From Crossiella sp. CA-258035 (GTDB lineage Bacteria > Actinomycetota > Actinomycetes > Mycobacteriales > Pseudonocardiaceae), in contig NZ_CP116413.1 in NCBI RefSeq assembly GCF_030064675.1, positions 715,001 to 779,000 on the forward strand: a DNA stretch of 64,000 nt. The letters run 5' to 3'. Made by a program: the position numbers and the translations under genes. Below, piece after piece: positions 17,470 through 25,774 of this stretch. Each line of letters begins with the position of its first letter. The stretch's first letter is position 1. The notes beneath the pieces were generated by a model, which did not search any database, was not told the origin of the DNA, and saw only the letters and a program-made list of their open reading frames with translations.

Positions 17470-18283
17470 CCTGCACCACCACCTTGCGCACCGCGCCGCG
17501 CAGGGCCAGCCGACCGCCGAGGTAGAGGATGCCGAGCCAGACCAGCTGGTGCGCCAGCGGTGCCAGCGGCGGACCGGCCTCGGTGAACACGTCGATCGGG
17601 GCCTGCACCAGCGCGGGGAACGGGGTCAGCCAGAGCACGGTCTGCAACCAGTCCGGGAAGAAGGCCAGCGGCACGATCAGCCCGCCGAGGATCCCGGCGG
17701 ACATGCCGTAGAGGGAGACCGGGCCCCGGTTGTCCAGCAGCCAGAACGCGCTGAGCCCCAGCAGGAACCGGGCGCCGAAGCTGACCGCCACGCTCAGCCC
17801 GAGGCTCAGCGCGAACAGCGGCCAGGTCAGGCCGTGCGCGGGCCACAGGAACGGGAAGAACAGCGCGCCGAAGACCACCGGCGGCAGGAACCGGGTGAGG
17901 AAGGCGTACCCGGCCCGGCCGAGGTCCTCGGCGAGCAGGACCAGCTGCAGGTTCCACGGCCGGGACAGGTCCACCACGACGTCGCCGGTGCGCACCCGCT
18001 CGCCGATCTGGTGCTGGCCCCACAGCACGACCGTGGCCAGCAGGCCCTGGCCGAACCACACGTAGGTGGAGGAGCGGGCCGCGTCGTACCCGGCGACCTC
18101 GCGCCGCCCGTCGAGCACGGCGAAGAGCACGGAGACCCGGAGCAGCCCGAAGACCAGGTTGGTGCCTAGGCCGGCCAGGGTGGCCCCGCGGTAGGAGGAG
18201 TAGCGACGGAAGCCCGCGCCGATCATGCGCGCGTAGAGGGCGGCCGGAGAGCGCACGTCAGTCCACGCTACGGCGCGGGTCAA
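17462..18283 (-). CDS. ABC-2-type permease
   Basis: A 273-residue permease with about six membrane helices. GERVRTGDVVVDLSRPW is the loop equivalent to that in the neighbouring permease. The open frame starts at a TTG (18283); GTG at 18256 and ATG at 18226 are alternatives, and no strong ribosome site separates them, so the N-terminus is uncertain by up to 19 residues. First gene of the exporter operon. Confidence 0.85.
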   Translation of the reverse strand: MTRAVAWTDVRSPAALYARMIGAGFRRYSSYRGATLAGLGTNLVFGLLRVSVLFAVLDGRREVAGYDAARSSTYVWFGQGLLATVVLWGQHQIGERVRTGDVVVDLSRPWNLQLVLLAEDLGRAGYAFLTRFLPPVVFGALFFPFLWPAHGLTWPLFALSLGLSVAVSFGARFLLGLSAFWLLDNRGPVSLYGMSAGILGGLIVPLAFFPDWLQTVLWLTPFPALVQAPIDVFTEAGPPLAPLAHQLVWLGILYLGGRLALRGAVRKVVVQGG

Positions 18284-18289
18284 CCGGGT

Positions 18290-19294
18290 TTACGGGATCA
18301 GCACGATCTTGCCGACACCCCGGCCGCTGATCATCTTCTCCAGCGCGGCCCCGGCTTCCACCAGTGGCAGCTGCTCGGCGATCGGCACCTCCAGCTGGCC
18401 GCTGCGGACCAGCTCGAACACCGCGACCAGGGTCGCCCTGGCCTTCATGTCCGGCCGGATGCCGTAGAAGCTCGCCCGCCGCCCGTTGGCCGCGCCGAGC
18501 AGCCCGCGCAGCCGGTAGCCGAGGACGCGGCCGAGGAGCGGCAGGTACGGCAGGAACCGGTTGCCGGGCCGGTCGTAGGTGCTCGCGGAGCCGTAGCCGA
18601 CGACGATCCCGTTGCGCGCCAACAGGTTCCAGCTCCGCGCGTAGCTGCCCGCGCCCAGGTGGTCGAACACCACGTCCACCCCGCCCGGCGCCAGCTCGCG
18701 CACCCGCGCGACCACGTCGCCGCGGTAGTCGATCGGCTCGGCGCCCAGCTCGCGCACGGCCGGGTGCTTGGCCGCCGATGCGGTGCCCAGCACCCTGGCG
18801 CCCGCGTTGAGCGCGAGCTGGACCAGCAGCGAGCCCACCCCGCCGCTGGCGCCGTGCACCAGCACGGTCTGCCCGGCGCTGATCTTGGCCACCTGGTGCG
18901 CCAGCTGGTACGCGGTGATCCCGTTGAGCACCACGGCCGCTGCGACCGGACCGGCGATCTCCTCCGGCACCGGCACCAGCGACTTGGCCGGCACCTCGGC
19001 GAAGCTGCGCCAGCCACCGGTGACGGTCAGCGCGGCCACCCGCCTGCCCACCAGCTGCGCGGGCACGCCCTCGCCGACCTGCCGTACCTTGCCGACCAGT
19101 TCGTAGCCCGGGGTGAACGGGAACTTGGGCTGCGCGGGGTAGGTGCCGTGCAGCATGTGCACGTCCGCGAAGGCCACCCCGCTCGCCTCCACCTCGATCA
19201 GCGCCGATCCGGCCGCCGGGGCCGCCGCGATGCGTTCCCGCACCTCAACCGGCCCGCCCTTGGCAACCACCACGATCTCGCGAACCCGTGTCAC
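18290..19294 (-). CDS. MDR-superfamily quinone-oxidoreductase-like zinc-free alcohol dehydrogenase
   Basis: A 334-residue NAD(P)H-dependent oxidoreductase of the medium-chain family. It has an N-terminal GroES-like domain (FPFTPGYELVGKV) and a Rossmann domain with VLVHGASGGVGSLLVQLAL. Structural and catalytic zinc ligands are absent, which fits quinone reductase/enoyl reductase members. The second GTG (19294) is preferred because GGAGG lies seven bases upstream; the first GTG (19300) overlaps that site. It has a paralogue in the window at 33245-34297. Substrate unknown. Confidence 0.88.
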   Translation of the reverse strand: MTRVREIVVVAKGGPVEVRERIAAAPAAGSALIEVEASGVAFADVHMLHGTYPAQPKFPFTPGYELVGKVRQVGEGVPAQLVGRRVAALTVTGGWRSFAEVPAKSLVPVPEEIAGPVAAAVVLNGITAYQLAHQVAKISAGQTVLVHGASGGVGSLLVQLALNAGARVLGTASAAKHPAVRELGAEPIDYRGDVVARVRELAPGGVDVVFDHLGAGSYARSWNLLARNGIVVGYGSASTYDRPGNRFLPYLPLLGRVLGYRLRGLLGAANGRRASFYGIRPDMKARATLVAVFELVRSGQLEVPIAEQLPLVEAGAALEKMISGRGVGKIVLIP

Positions 19295-19344
19295 CGGCAC
19301 TCCTCCCAGTCAGCTGCCCCCAGCTTCCCACCTCGCGCCGGTGG

Positions 19345-20181
19345 TCAGCCCGCCGCGACGGGCGGCACCGAGGACCAGCCGCCGGGCAGCAGGTCCCAGT
19401 CCAGCCAGGGCACCGCGCCTGCCCGCTGCAACGCGGCCGCGGACAGCCACACCGCGGCGATGGTCAGCGCGGGCAGGATCAGGCTCAGCTCGACCTTGCC
19501 GCCGGTCTTCATCCGCAGGATCTTCGGCGGCGCCACCGGGAACCACAGCTTGCCCATGATCGGCACCGGCCACAGCATCGGACAGCCCTGCTCGGTGATC
19601 GCGTCCCCGATGTAGTGCGCCACGCAGCCCGCGATCACCGCGATGCCCAGCGCGGGGGCCTGTTCCGGCCCGGTCTGCGCCCAGGACCAGCACAGGATGG
19701 TCAGCAGCGCGGAGGAGCCGCTGATCGCCCAGGCGTCCCGCTTCGGGCACCACTTGTGCATCAGCCCGCGCACGGCCAGGCCGCAGAAGAAGAACAGCAG
19801 GATGGGCAGCGCCCAGCGGTTGGTCGCCTGCACCACCGCGGTGGTGCCGATACCGGCCAGCAGCGCGAAGACCACGGTGTGGGTCAGGCCGCGGTGCCCG
19901 CCGTCCCGGTTCGAGTCCTTCTTCGTCCGGGTTCCCCGGTACACGGCGTGACTGACCGTGTTGATCGCCTTGGAGGCGGCCTTGCTGATCGGCCCGAAGG
20001 TGCGGGACACGGTGGAGCCCGGGTGGTCCAGGTCCGGCAACAGCGCTGCTCCCGAGGCCATGATGGCCCCCACCACCACGGTCTGCGGGGTGAAGTGGCC
20101 GAGGTCGTAGGCGCCGAAGCCGACCACCACCGCCCCCCAGGCCGCGGTCCCACTGATCGCGTGCGTCGGCCCCGTCGACAT
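19345..20181 (-). CDS. YdjM/DUF457-type membrane metal-dependent hydrolase
   Basis: A 278-residue protein with about six membrane helices. Conserved polar signatures of the family are visible: THAISG near the N-terminus, [11 protein letters not shown] around residue 48, [10 protein letters not shown] around residue 95, and [17 protein letters not shown]. The His and Asp residues probably bind a metal at the membrane face. Usual length for the family. Physiological substrate unknown; in Escherichia coli the relative YdjM is SOS-regulated, but no LexA box was seen here. Divergent from icd. Confidence 0.85.
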   Translation of the reverse strand: MSTGPTHAISGTAAWGAVVVGFGAYDLGHFTPQTVVVGAIMASGAALLPDLDHPGSTVSRTFGPISKAASKAINTVSHAVYRGTRTKKDSNRDGGHRGLTHTVVFALLAGIGTTAVVQATNRWALPILLFFFCGLAVRGLMHKWCPKRDAWAISGSSALLTILCWSWAQTGPEQAPALGIAVIAGCVAHYIGDAITEQGCPMLWPVPIMGKLWFPVAPPKILRMKTGGKVELSLILPALTIAAVWLSAAALQRAGAVPWLDWDLLPGGWSSVPPVAAG

Positions 20182-20342
20182 CGTCCCCCCAGCGTTTCAC
20201 CCGATCCAGCGAGGGAAACCTATCGGGCCACACCGACAGCGGGTGTGACGGTGTTCCCTTTTCCCGAGGCCCGAAAGCGACTACCCCCCGCTTACCAGTA
20301 CGCTCGTCTTGCTTGCACCGTCGCGAGAGGAGAGCCCGTCGT

Positions 20343-21563
20343 ATGGGCAAGATCAAGGTTCACGGGACCGTCGTCGAGCTCGATGGCGACGAGATGACCC
20401 GCATCATCTGGCAGTTCATCAAGGACAAGCTGATTCACCCGTATCTCGACGTCAACCTCGAGTACTACGACCTCGGCATCGAGCACCGCGACGCCACCGA
20501 CGACCAGGTGACGATCGACTCGGCCAACGCCATCAAGAAGCACGGCGTCGGCGTGAAGTGCGCCACCATCACCCCCGACGAGGCCCGCGTCGAGGAGTTC
20601 GGCCTGAAGAAGATGTGGCGGAGCCCGAACGGGACCATCCGCAACATCCTCGGCGGCGTCGTCTTCCGCGAGCCGATCATCATCTCCAACATCCCCCGCC
20701 TGGTGCCCACCTGGACCAAGCCGATCATCATCGGCCGTCACGCCCACGGTGACCAGTACAAGGCCAGCGACTTCAAGGTCCCCGGCCCCGGCACCGTCAC
20801 CATCACCTACACCCCGGCCGACGGCTCCGAGCCGGTCGAGATCGAGGTGGCGCAGTTCCCCGAGGGCGGCGGCGTCGCCATGGGGATGTACAACTTCCGC
20901 AAGTCCATCGAGGACTTCGCCCGCGCCTCGCTGTCCTACGGGCTGCTGCGCAACTACCCGGTCTACATGTCGACCAAGAACACGATCCTCAAGGCCTACG
21001 ACGGCATGTTCAAGGACGTGTTCGAGGAGGTCTTCCAGGCCGAGTTCAAGGCCGAGTTCGACGCCAAGGGCCTGACCTACGAGCACCGCCTCATCGACGA
21101 CATGGTCGCCGCGGCCATGAAGTGGGAGGGCGGCTACGTCTGGGCGTGCAAGAACTACGACGGTGACGTGCAGTCCGACACCGTGGCGCAGGGCTTCGGC
21201 TCGCTGGGCCTGATGACCTCGGTGCTGATGACCCCGGACGGCAAGACCGTCGAGGCCGAGGCCGCGCACGGCACCGTGACCAGGCACTTCCGCCAGCACC
21301 AGGCCGGCAAGCCGACCTCCACGAACCCGATCGCCTCGATCTTCGCGTGGACCGGTGGCCTGAAGCACCGCGGCAAGCTGGACGGCACCCCCGAGGTCAC
21401 CGGCTTCGCCGAGACCCTGGAGCAGGTCATCATCAACACGGTCGAGAGCGGCCGGATGACCAAGGACCTGGCGCTGCTGATCAGCAAGGACCAGGAGTGG
21501 CAGACCACCGAGGACTTCCTCGCCACCCTGGACGAGAACCTGCAGAAGAAGATGGCCGGCTGA
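20343..21563 (+). CDS. icd: NADP-dependent isocitrate dehydrogenase (eukaryotic-like dimeric type)
   Basis: A 406-residue TCA-cycle enzyme converting isocitrate to 2-oxoglutarate, CO2 and NADPH. It belongs to the homodimeric ~45 kDa class: [16 protein letters not shown] at the N-terminus, the substrate-loop [12 protein letters not shown], the metal-binding [20 protein letters not shown] block, and the NADP-selective [14 protein letters not shown]. All expected catalytic residues are present. ATG at 20343 follows a GAGAGGAGAG ribosome site. A strong terminator follows at 21583-21620, so it is probably monocistronic. Confidence 0.98.
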   Translation: MGKIKVHGTVVELDGDEMTRIIWQFIKDKLIHPYLDVNLEYYDLGIEHRDATDDQVTIDSANAIKKHGVGVKCATITPDEARVEEFGLKKMWRSPNGTIRNILGGVVFREPIIISNIPRLVPTWTKPIIIGRHAHGDQYKASDFKVPGPGTVTITYTPADGSEPVEIEVAQFPEGGGVAMGMYNFRKSIEDFARASLSYGLLRNYPVYMSTKNTILKAYDGMFKDVFEEVFQAEFKAEFDAKGLTYEHRLIDDMVAAAMKWEGGYVWACKNYDGDVQSDTVAQGFGSLGLMTSVLMTPDGKTVEAEAAHGTVTRHFRQHQAGKPTSTNPIASIFAWTGGLKHRGKLDGTPEVTGFAETLEQVIINTVESGRMTKDLALLISKDQEWQTTEDFLATLDENLQKKMAG

Positions 21564-21582
21564 TCTAGGCCGCCAACAGGCT

Positions 21583-21620
21583 CCGAGGGCCGTCTTCCCG
21601 CGCCGGAAGACGGCCCTCGG
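21583..21620 (+). terminator. Strong intrinsic-type hairpin after icd
   Basis: A perfect 16-bp GC-rich stem (21583-21598 with 21605-21620) and 6-base loop lies 20 bases after the icd stop. No T-run follows, as is usual in high-GC actinobacteria. Confidence 0.9.
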
Positions 21621-21765
21621 GCTGTCTGATCACTTCTTGTTGCCGCGACAAGCACGTTCGGGTGGCGCCACCGGCCGCCCGGGTGCACTTGCCGACCGGC
21701 CTCTTCGCAGCTCAGGGACGGCCCGCTATACCGGGTAGGGGTCCGTGAGCGCCTAGGAGGCCGCT

Positions 21766-22074
21766 GTGTTCATGATCCGTCCGGTGCTGCTGGTCGGCGC
21801 CGCCGCCGCTGGCCTGTTCGTGCTGTCCTTCGGCAGCGACGCCCAGGGCGACAAGCCGGCCGACGGCCAGCCCCGTTGCGAGTTCCAGGTCCAGGCTGAC
21901 CTGCTCAACGTCCGTTCCGGCCCCGGCCCCGAGCACAAGGTGGTCACCCGCCTGCGCAAGGACGCCCTCACCGGCGGCCACGGCGAGACCAAGGACGGCT
22001 TCCGCAAACTCGCCGACGACCGCTGGGCCGCCACCGAGTTCCTGAAACCGGACTCCCGCAACACCTGCCAGTGA
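21766..22074 (+). CDS. Secreted SH3b-domain protein
   Basis: A 102-residue exported protein: signal peptide (first ~24 residues, MFMIRPVLLVGAAAAGLFV), then a short bacterial SH3 domain with the diagnostic LNVRSGPGPEHKVVTRL. Two cysteines (PRCEF and NTCQ) flank the domain and could form a disulphide. It probably binds cell wall peptides. GTG at 21766 is preferred (AGGAGG five bases upstream); ATG at 21772 is possible. It stands alone between icd and a convergent LmeA-like gene. Confidence 0.8.
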   Translation: MFMIRPVLLVGAAAAGLFVLSFGSDAQGDKPADGQPRCEFQVQADLLNVRSGPGPEHKVVTRLRKDALTGGHGETKDGFRKLADDRWAATEFLKPDSRNTCQ

Positions 22075-22089
22075 CTCCGCCTCGCCCAG

Positions 22090-22713
22090 TCACCGCCCCC
22101 CGGTCACCACCCCGTTTGCCCCCAGCTCCACCCGCGGCCGATCCCCGTCCAGCTCCACCCCCCGCACCGCCACCCCGGACACCCCACCCGGCAACGGCGC
22201 GCGCCGAACGGGCACCAGCTCCCGCACCTGGTCAAGGGCCACCGGATCGCCATCCACACTGGCACTCTCCGGCCCCACCACCACCTGGTCCCCCTCGATC
22301 CGCACCCCCAGCACCACCTCGACCCGCCGCCCGTCCACCACCCCGTCGAACCGGTTCCCCACCCCCGCCCGCAACCCCGTCACCGCGGGCAGGCTGACGA
22401 ACCAGGACACCGACTCGGCCCGGTGCTCCCCCGGATCCACCCGCCGCGCCACCACCCGCACCGGGTTGCCCGCCGAGTCAGTCCCGTCCACCTCCACCAC
22501 CTCGAACCAGCTCCCCGCCGAGTCCACCCCCGGCACCCCCTCCACCCGAACCTCCCCAGCCAGCCCCGCCACCAACGACCGAACCTCCGCCGCCACCACC
22601 TCGGCGGAGGACCCCCCAGCCCACAACAACGGCGCGACCAAATACGCCACCAACGCCACCCCAGCCACGAACCCCGCGACCCGCCCCACACTGACCCGCC
22701 GCCCGGCGTCCAT
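22090..22713 (-). CDS. DUF2993/LmeA-like membrane-anchored protein
   Basis: A 207-residue protein with one N-terminal membrane helix (GRVAGFVAGVALVAYLVAPLLW) and an external beta-rich domain rich in Val and Gly, with the AEVRSLVAGLAGEVRVEGVP layout of DUF2993 (LmeA-type lipid-binding) proteins. Family assignment is moderate. ATG at 22713 has GGGAGG ten bases upstream. An in-frame extension reaches 22992, inside a tandem TetR-type operator, so the mRNA may begin there and be controlled by the regulator at 23535. Confidence 0.6.
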   Translation of the reverse strand: MDAGRRVSVGRVAGFVAGVALVAYLVAPLLWAGGSSAEVVAAEVRSLVAGLAGEVRVEGVPGVDSAGSWFEVVEVDGTDSAGNPVRVVARRVDPGEHRAESVSWFVSLPAVTGLRAGVGNRFDGVVDGRRVEVVLGVRIEGDQVVVGPESASVDGDPVALDQVRELVPVRRAPLPGGVSGVAVRGVELDGDRPRVELGANGVVTGGR

Positions 22714-22977
22714 GAGTACCGCTCCTCCCAGTGATCTTGAGACCACCTTGCCGGGGCGGGGAGCGAGGTACCTCGGCCGTTGAGCCGGAGATGCTGGGGC
22801 GGGGTCGGTCGATCGGTCAGCGGGGAATGTGTTGGCGCGGCTGCGGATCGGTGGCGGTGCCGCCCCGGCTCGCGCACGCCGCCTCCTCGCCGTCCTGCCG
22901 CTGTTGTGCCGGCTGCCTCCGCAGCCACCAATCGCTTCTCTCGCCGGTCTTGGTCGCCCATCACCGCCACGGTCCTG

Positions 22978-23012
22978 AATATGACCGGTCATCTCAATAT
23001 GACCGGTCGTCT
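22978..23012. promoter_or_regulatory. Tandem pair of TetR-type operators
   Basis: AATATGACCGGTCAT (22978-22992) and AATATGACCGGTCGTCT (22996-23012) repeat at an 18-bp step. Both share the GACCGGTC core with the operators at 23511-23528 and 25145-25162. Read leftward they have the same CATATT end as the dehydrogenase promoter but no clear -35, so they may act on the LmeA-like gene or extend repression of the regulator locus. Confidence 0.6.
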
Positions 23013-23129
23013 CGCCTGCCTGGGGGCGGAGTGGTGGGGGAGCTTGGCCGCTTGCCGCGTTGCGCAGGGAGCCGTGCGATCGCTGACCGGGCTTCGTTGC
23101 GCGACCGCCTCTGTGCTGTGTGCAGGCCC

Positions 23130-23500
23130 CGCAACCCGCCTAACCGCACCATCCACCCGCCAGCCGAGCCGCGAGCCAACCGCCCGCCCGCCCGCCGCTC
23201 CGTGGCTTGCCATCCGCCCGCCGCTCGACCGCCCGTCATCCGCTCACCCGCCATCCGCCGCCCACTGCCCGCCGTCTGCCGCCTGCGCCCACCGCCACCC
23301 GGTCCTCGCCATCCGCCGCCCGCTCCCCGCCTATCGCCGCCTCTGTCCGCCTGCCACCGCCCCTGCCCGCCCGCCGCCGCCCATCTGCCTCTGTCCGCCT
23401 GCCGCACCCGCCTGCCGTCACCCGCCACGCCGCTCCGCCCAGCCCCCACCCCACCCCGCCAGCACCCACCCCACCACCCCGCCACCCCTCCCACCAGCCT
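23130..23500. repeat. C-rich (plus strand) low-complexity degenerate repeats, no gene
   Basis: Together with 22714-23130 this is an 820-bp stretch without a credible gene. It is almost free of G runs on the plus strand and built from degenerate CCGCC units. Imperfect tandem copies are visible: a 15-mer at 23249-23263 and 23307-23321, and a 17-mer at 23339-23355 and 23387-23403. Frames through it give only Gly/Arg- or Pro/Ala-rich low-complexity peptides. Confidence 0.6.
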
Positions 23501-23530
23501 TGACACCCCCAAGACGACCGGTCATATTTA
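23500..23530 (+). promoter_or_regulatory. Promoter and operator of the TetR gene (predicted leaderless)
   Basis: TTGACA (23500-23505), 17-bp spacer, CATATT (23523-23528), then six bases to the ATG at 23535. The start point should thus coincide with the ATG, giving a leaderless mRNA. The operator AAGACGACCGGTCATATT (23511-23528) fills the spacer and -10, consistent with autorepression. Confidence 0.75.
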
Positions 23531-23534
23531 CCCC

Positions 23535-24119
23535 ATGCCACGCCCCAGCGTCCGCGAACTCATCGTCGAGACCGCCCTCTCCGAGTTCCACCGCAAAGGC
23601 TTCTCCGCCTGCTCCGTCGAGGCCATCACCCGCGCCGCGGGCGTCCCCAAGGGCTCCTTCTACAACCACTTCCGCAGCAAGGAAGAACTCGGCGTCGAGG
23701 TGATCGGCCGGTATGCCGGCAATCCCGACTGGTACCGCGACCCGAAGTCCGACGCGCCGCCGCTGGAGCGGCTGCGGGCGCGGTTGGTGGTGATGCGGGA
23801 TGTCATGGCGGACAACGAGTTCACCAAGGGCTGCCTGATCGGCAACATGGGTTCCGAGCAGGCTGACCACAGCGCGTCGATCCGGGCCGAGGTGGACGCC
23901 AGCCTCGCCTCCTGGTCGGACGTGATCGCCCAGACCATCCGGGAGGGGCAGGCCGACGGCACCGCCAGGGCCGGGCTGGACCCGGACCGGACGGCCCGTT
24001 TTGTGCTGAACGCGTGGCAGGGCACGTTGCTGCGGGCGAAGGCGGTCAAGTCGGAGCAGCCGTTCGACGACTTCTTCGCCATGGTGTTCGACGACCTGCT
24101 CGCCCCGAGCCGGGGCTAG
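23535..24119 (+). CDS. TetR/AcrR-family transcriptional regulator
   Basis: A 194-residue repressor. The N-terminal HTH contains GFSACSVEAITRAAGVPKGSFYNHFRSKEEL, typical of the LmrA/YxaF-like TetR subgroup; the C-terminal half (residues ~75-190) is the ligand-binding helical domain with a KGCLIGNMG segment conserved in this subgroup. It is convergent with the zinc alcohol dehydrogenase gene (4-bp overlap of ends). Identical operator cores lie in its own promoter, in the dehydrogenase promoter and in a tandem site at 22978-23012. It probably represses all three until a small electrophile or aldehyde binds. Confidence 0.92.
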   Translation: MPRPSVRELIVETALSEFHRKGFSACSVEAITRAAGVPKGSFYNHFRSKEELGVEVIGRYAGNPDWYRDPKSDAPPLERLRARLVVMRDVMADNEFTKGCLIGNMGSEQADHSASIRAEVDASLASWSDVIAQTIREGQADGTARAGLDPDRTARFVLNAWQGTLLRAKAVKSEQPFDDFFAMVFDDLLAPSRG

Positions 24120-25138
24120 GCGGTCAGGTCCAGCACCACGCGGAACCGGGCCTTGCCGGAGAGCATGTGCTGGTAGGCCTTGGCCGTCTCGCTCAGCGGC
24201 AGCACCTCGGTCATCGCGCGGACGCCGCTGCGCGCGCTGAACCGCAGGTTGTCCTCGTTCTCGATCGACGAACCGGTCAAGCTGCCGCTGATCCGCCGCA
24301 TGCCGAAGATCAGGTCCGCGGTCCGCGCCGTGATCGGGTCCGGCGCGGCGCCGACCACGATCAGTTCGCCGCGCGGGGCGAGGCCGGTGACCAGCGGTGA
24401 CATCGAGGCACCACTGGAAGCGGTGGCGATGATCGCCGCCGCGCCGCCGAGCCGCTGCAGGGCCTCGCCGGGGTCCTCGGCGCGGCTGTCGATGTAGTGC
24501 TCCGCGCCCAGTTCGGCGGCCAGGGCCGCCTTGTCCGTGCCGCGGGCGATCGCGGCGACCCGGTAGCCGAGCGCGCGGGCGTGCTGAAGTCCCAGGTGAC
24601 CAAGGCCGCCGATGCCCTGCACCGCGACCAGCGCGCCGGGCCGGGCGTCGAGGCGGGCCAGCGCGCTGTAGGTGGTCAGGCCGGCACACAGCAGCGGCGC
24701 GGCCTCCACGGCTGACAACTCCGCCGGGATCCGGGCCAGTCCGGAGGCCCGCGCGTAGACCACCTCGGCGTAGCCGCCGTCCGCGCTCAGCCCGGTCCGC
24801 GGCTGGTCCGCGCAGGTCACGAAGTCACCCCTGCGGCAGGACTCGCACTCGCCGCAGTGCCCGCCGAGGAAGCCCACGCCGACCCGCTCGCCGACCCGCC
24901 AGCTGCGCACCCCGGCGCCGACCGCCTCGATCACGCCGACCACCTCGTGCCCCGGCACGATCGGCTCCGCCCTGGTCCCCTCGACCGCCAGCGCGTCGGT
25001 GTGGCAGACCCCGCAGGCTTGCGCGCGCAGCCGCACCTCGCCGGGACCTGGCTCCCGCACCTCCCGGTTGACCAGCGCGAACTCTTGGGAGCCGAGCGCG
25101 GTGACGGCTCGGTAGGTGGTGCTGGGTGCGGTCGCCAT
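24116..25138 (-). CDS. Zinc-dependent alcohol dehydrogenase (AdhP-like)
   Basis: A 340-residue MDR enzyme oxidising alcohols or reducing aldehydes with NAD(H). Catalytic zinc ligands are visible in ACGVCHTD and GHEVVG; the structural zinc lobe is CGECESCRRGDFVTC; the Rossmann glycine motif is VQGIGGLGHLGLQHA. Length and motif order fit AdhP-type enzymes. ATG at 25138 lies six bases after a CATATT -10, so translation is probably from a leaderless mRNA. An upstream in-frame TTG (25174) is part of the -35 and is rejected. Regulated by the adjacent TetR protein by inference. Confidence 0.95.
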   Translation of the reverse strand: MATAPSTTYRAVTALGSQEFALVNREVREPGPGEVRLRAQACGVCHTDALAVEGTRAEPIVPGHEVVGVIEAVGAGVRSWRVGERVGVGFLGGHCGECESCRRGDFVTCADQPRTGLSADGGYAEVVYARASGLARIPAELSAVEAAPLLCAGLTTYSALARLDARPGALVAVQGIGGLGHLGLQHARALGYRVAAIARGTDKAALAAELGAEHYIDSRAEDPGEALQRLGGAAAIIATASSGASMSPLVTGLAPRGELIVVGAAPDPITARTADLIFGMRRISGSLTGSSIENEDNLRFSARSGVRAMTEVLPLSETAKAYQHMLSGKARFRVVLDLTA

Positions 25139-25144
25139 GCCCTC

Positions 25145-25174
25145 AATATGACCGGTCGTCTTAAACGCTGTCAA
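25145..25174 (-). promoter_or_regulatory. Promoter and TetR operator of the alcohol dehydrogenase gene
   Basis: On the minus strand: TTGACA (25174-25169), 18-bp spacer, CATATT (25150-25145), then six bases to ATG at 25138. The operator AAGACGACCGGTCATATT (25162-25145) is identical over 18 bases to that before the TetR gene, and its position covers the spacer and -10. Confidence 0.78.
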
Positions 25175-25289
25175 GGCGACGCGGACGGCCCCGACGACCC
25201 CTTGACCACCCGCCGACCCACCGCCGCGAGCACCGCGTCAGGCCAGCGTCCGCCGACCGCGCCCCGGACGAGCCGCGGCCCGCCCGGCC

Positions 25290-25739
25290 TCAGCGCGCCC
25301 TGCCCTCCTTGAGCATCGCCACCGACTTCGCGATCCGCCGCGCCCTGGTCTCCTCGGTCTTCGCGCCGTCCACGTTGAGCACGTGCCAGCGCTGGTTGCT
25401 GTAGGAGATGCCGTGGAAGAACTCGGCCGCGGCCGGCTCGGCGGCCAGCGCGGCGGCGAAGTCCTCGGGCAGCTCCACGGTGCGCGGCGCGCTGTCCAGC
25501 GCCACCGTCACCTCGACCTGATCACCAGCGGCGACCCCGGCCGCGGTGCGGTTCTCCGCGCTCAGCGGCAGCCAGAACTCCCCGCCCATCGCCGCCACCG
25601 TGCTGCGGTAGGTGTGCCCGCCGACGGTGACCAGCACGGCGGGCCGCTTGCCCGCCCCCAGCGCCTCCACCACCTCATCGGGGACCTGGAGCCCGGTCGC
25701 GGTCTTGCCGCCGAGCACGACCGTGGTCGAGAACTTCAT
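25290..25739 (-). CDS. DUF1905 / YdeI-OmpD-associated-like protein
   Basis: A 149-residue soluble protein. An N-terminal beta-barrel DUF1905 domain (KFSTTVVLGGKTATGLQVPDEVVEAL, then VTVGGHTYRSTVA) is followed by a C-terminal YdeI/OmdA segment with ISYSNQRWHVLNVDGAKTEETRARRI. Biochemical role not known in the family. ATG at 25739 carries AAAGGA upstream; the frame opens at 25787, but those residues are not family-like. Divergent from the PrnB-like gene with only 35 bp between starts. Confidence 0.85.
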   Translation of the reverse strand: MKFSTTVVLGGKTATGLQVPDEVVEALGAGKRPAVLVTVGGHTYRSTVAAMGGEFWLPLSAENRTAAGVAAGDQVEVTVALDSAPRTVELPEDFAAALAAEPAAAEFFHGISYSNQRWHVLNVDGAKTEETRARRIAKSVAMLKEGRAR

Positions 25740-25774
25740 CGCGGTGTCCTTTCTCCTGTGGTACCAACGCGATC

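Noticed and set aside
22994-23512. 172-codon leftward frame in the C-rich tract
   Set aside because: Product is Gly/Arg low complexity and arises from the repeat composition; the TetR promoter and operators lie here.
25139-25174. TTG start at 25174 for the alcohol dehydrogenase
   Set aside because: That TTG is part of the TTGACA -35 box, and the added residues are the translated operator.
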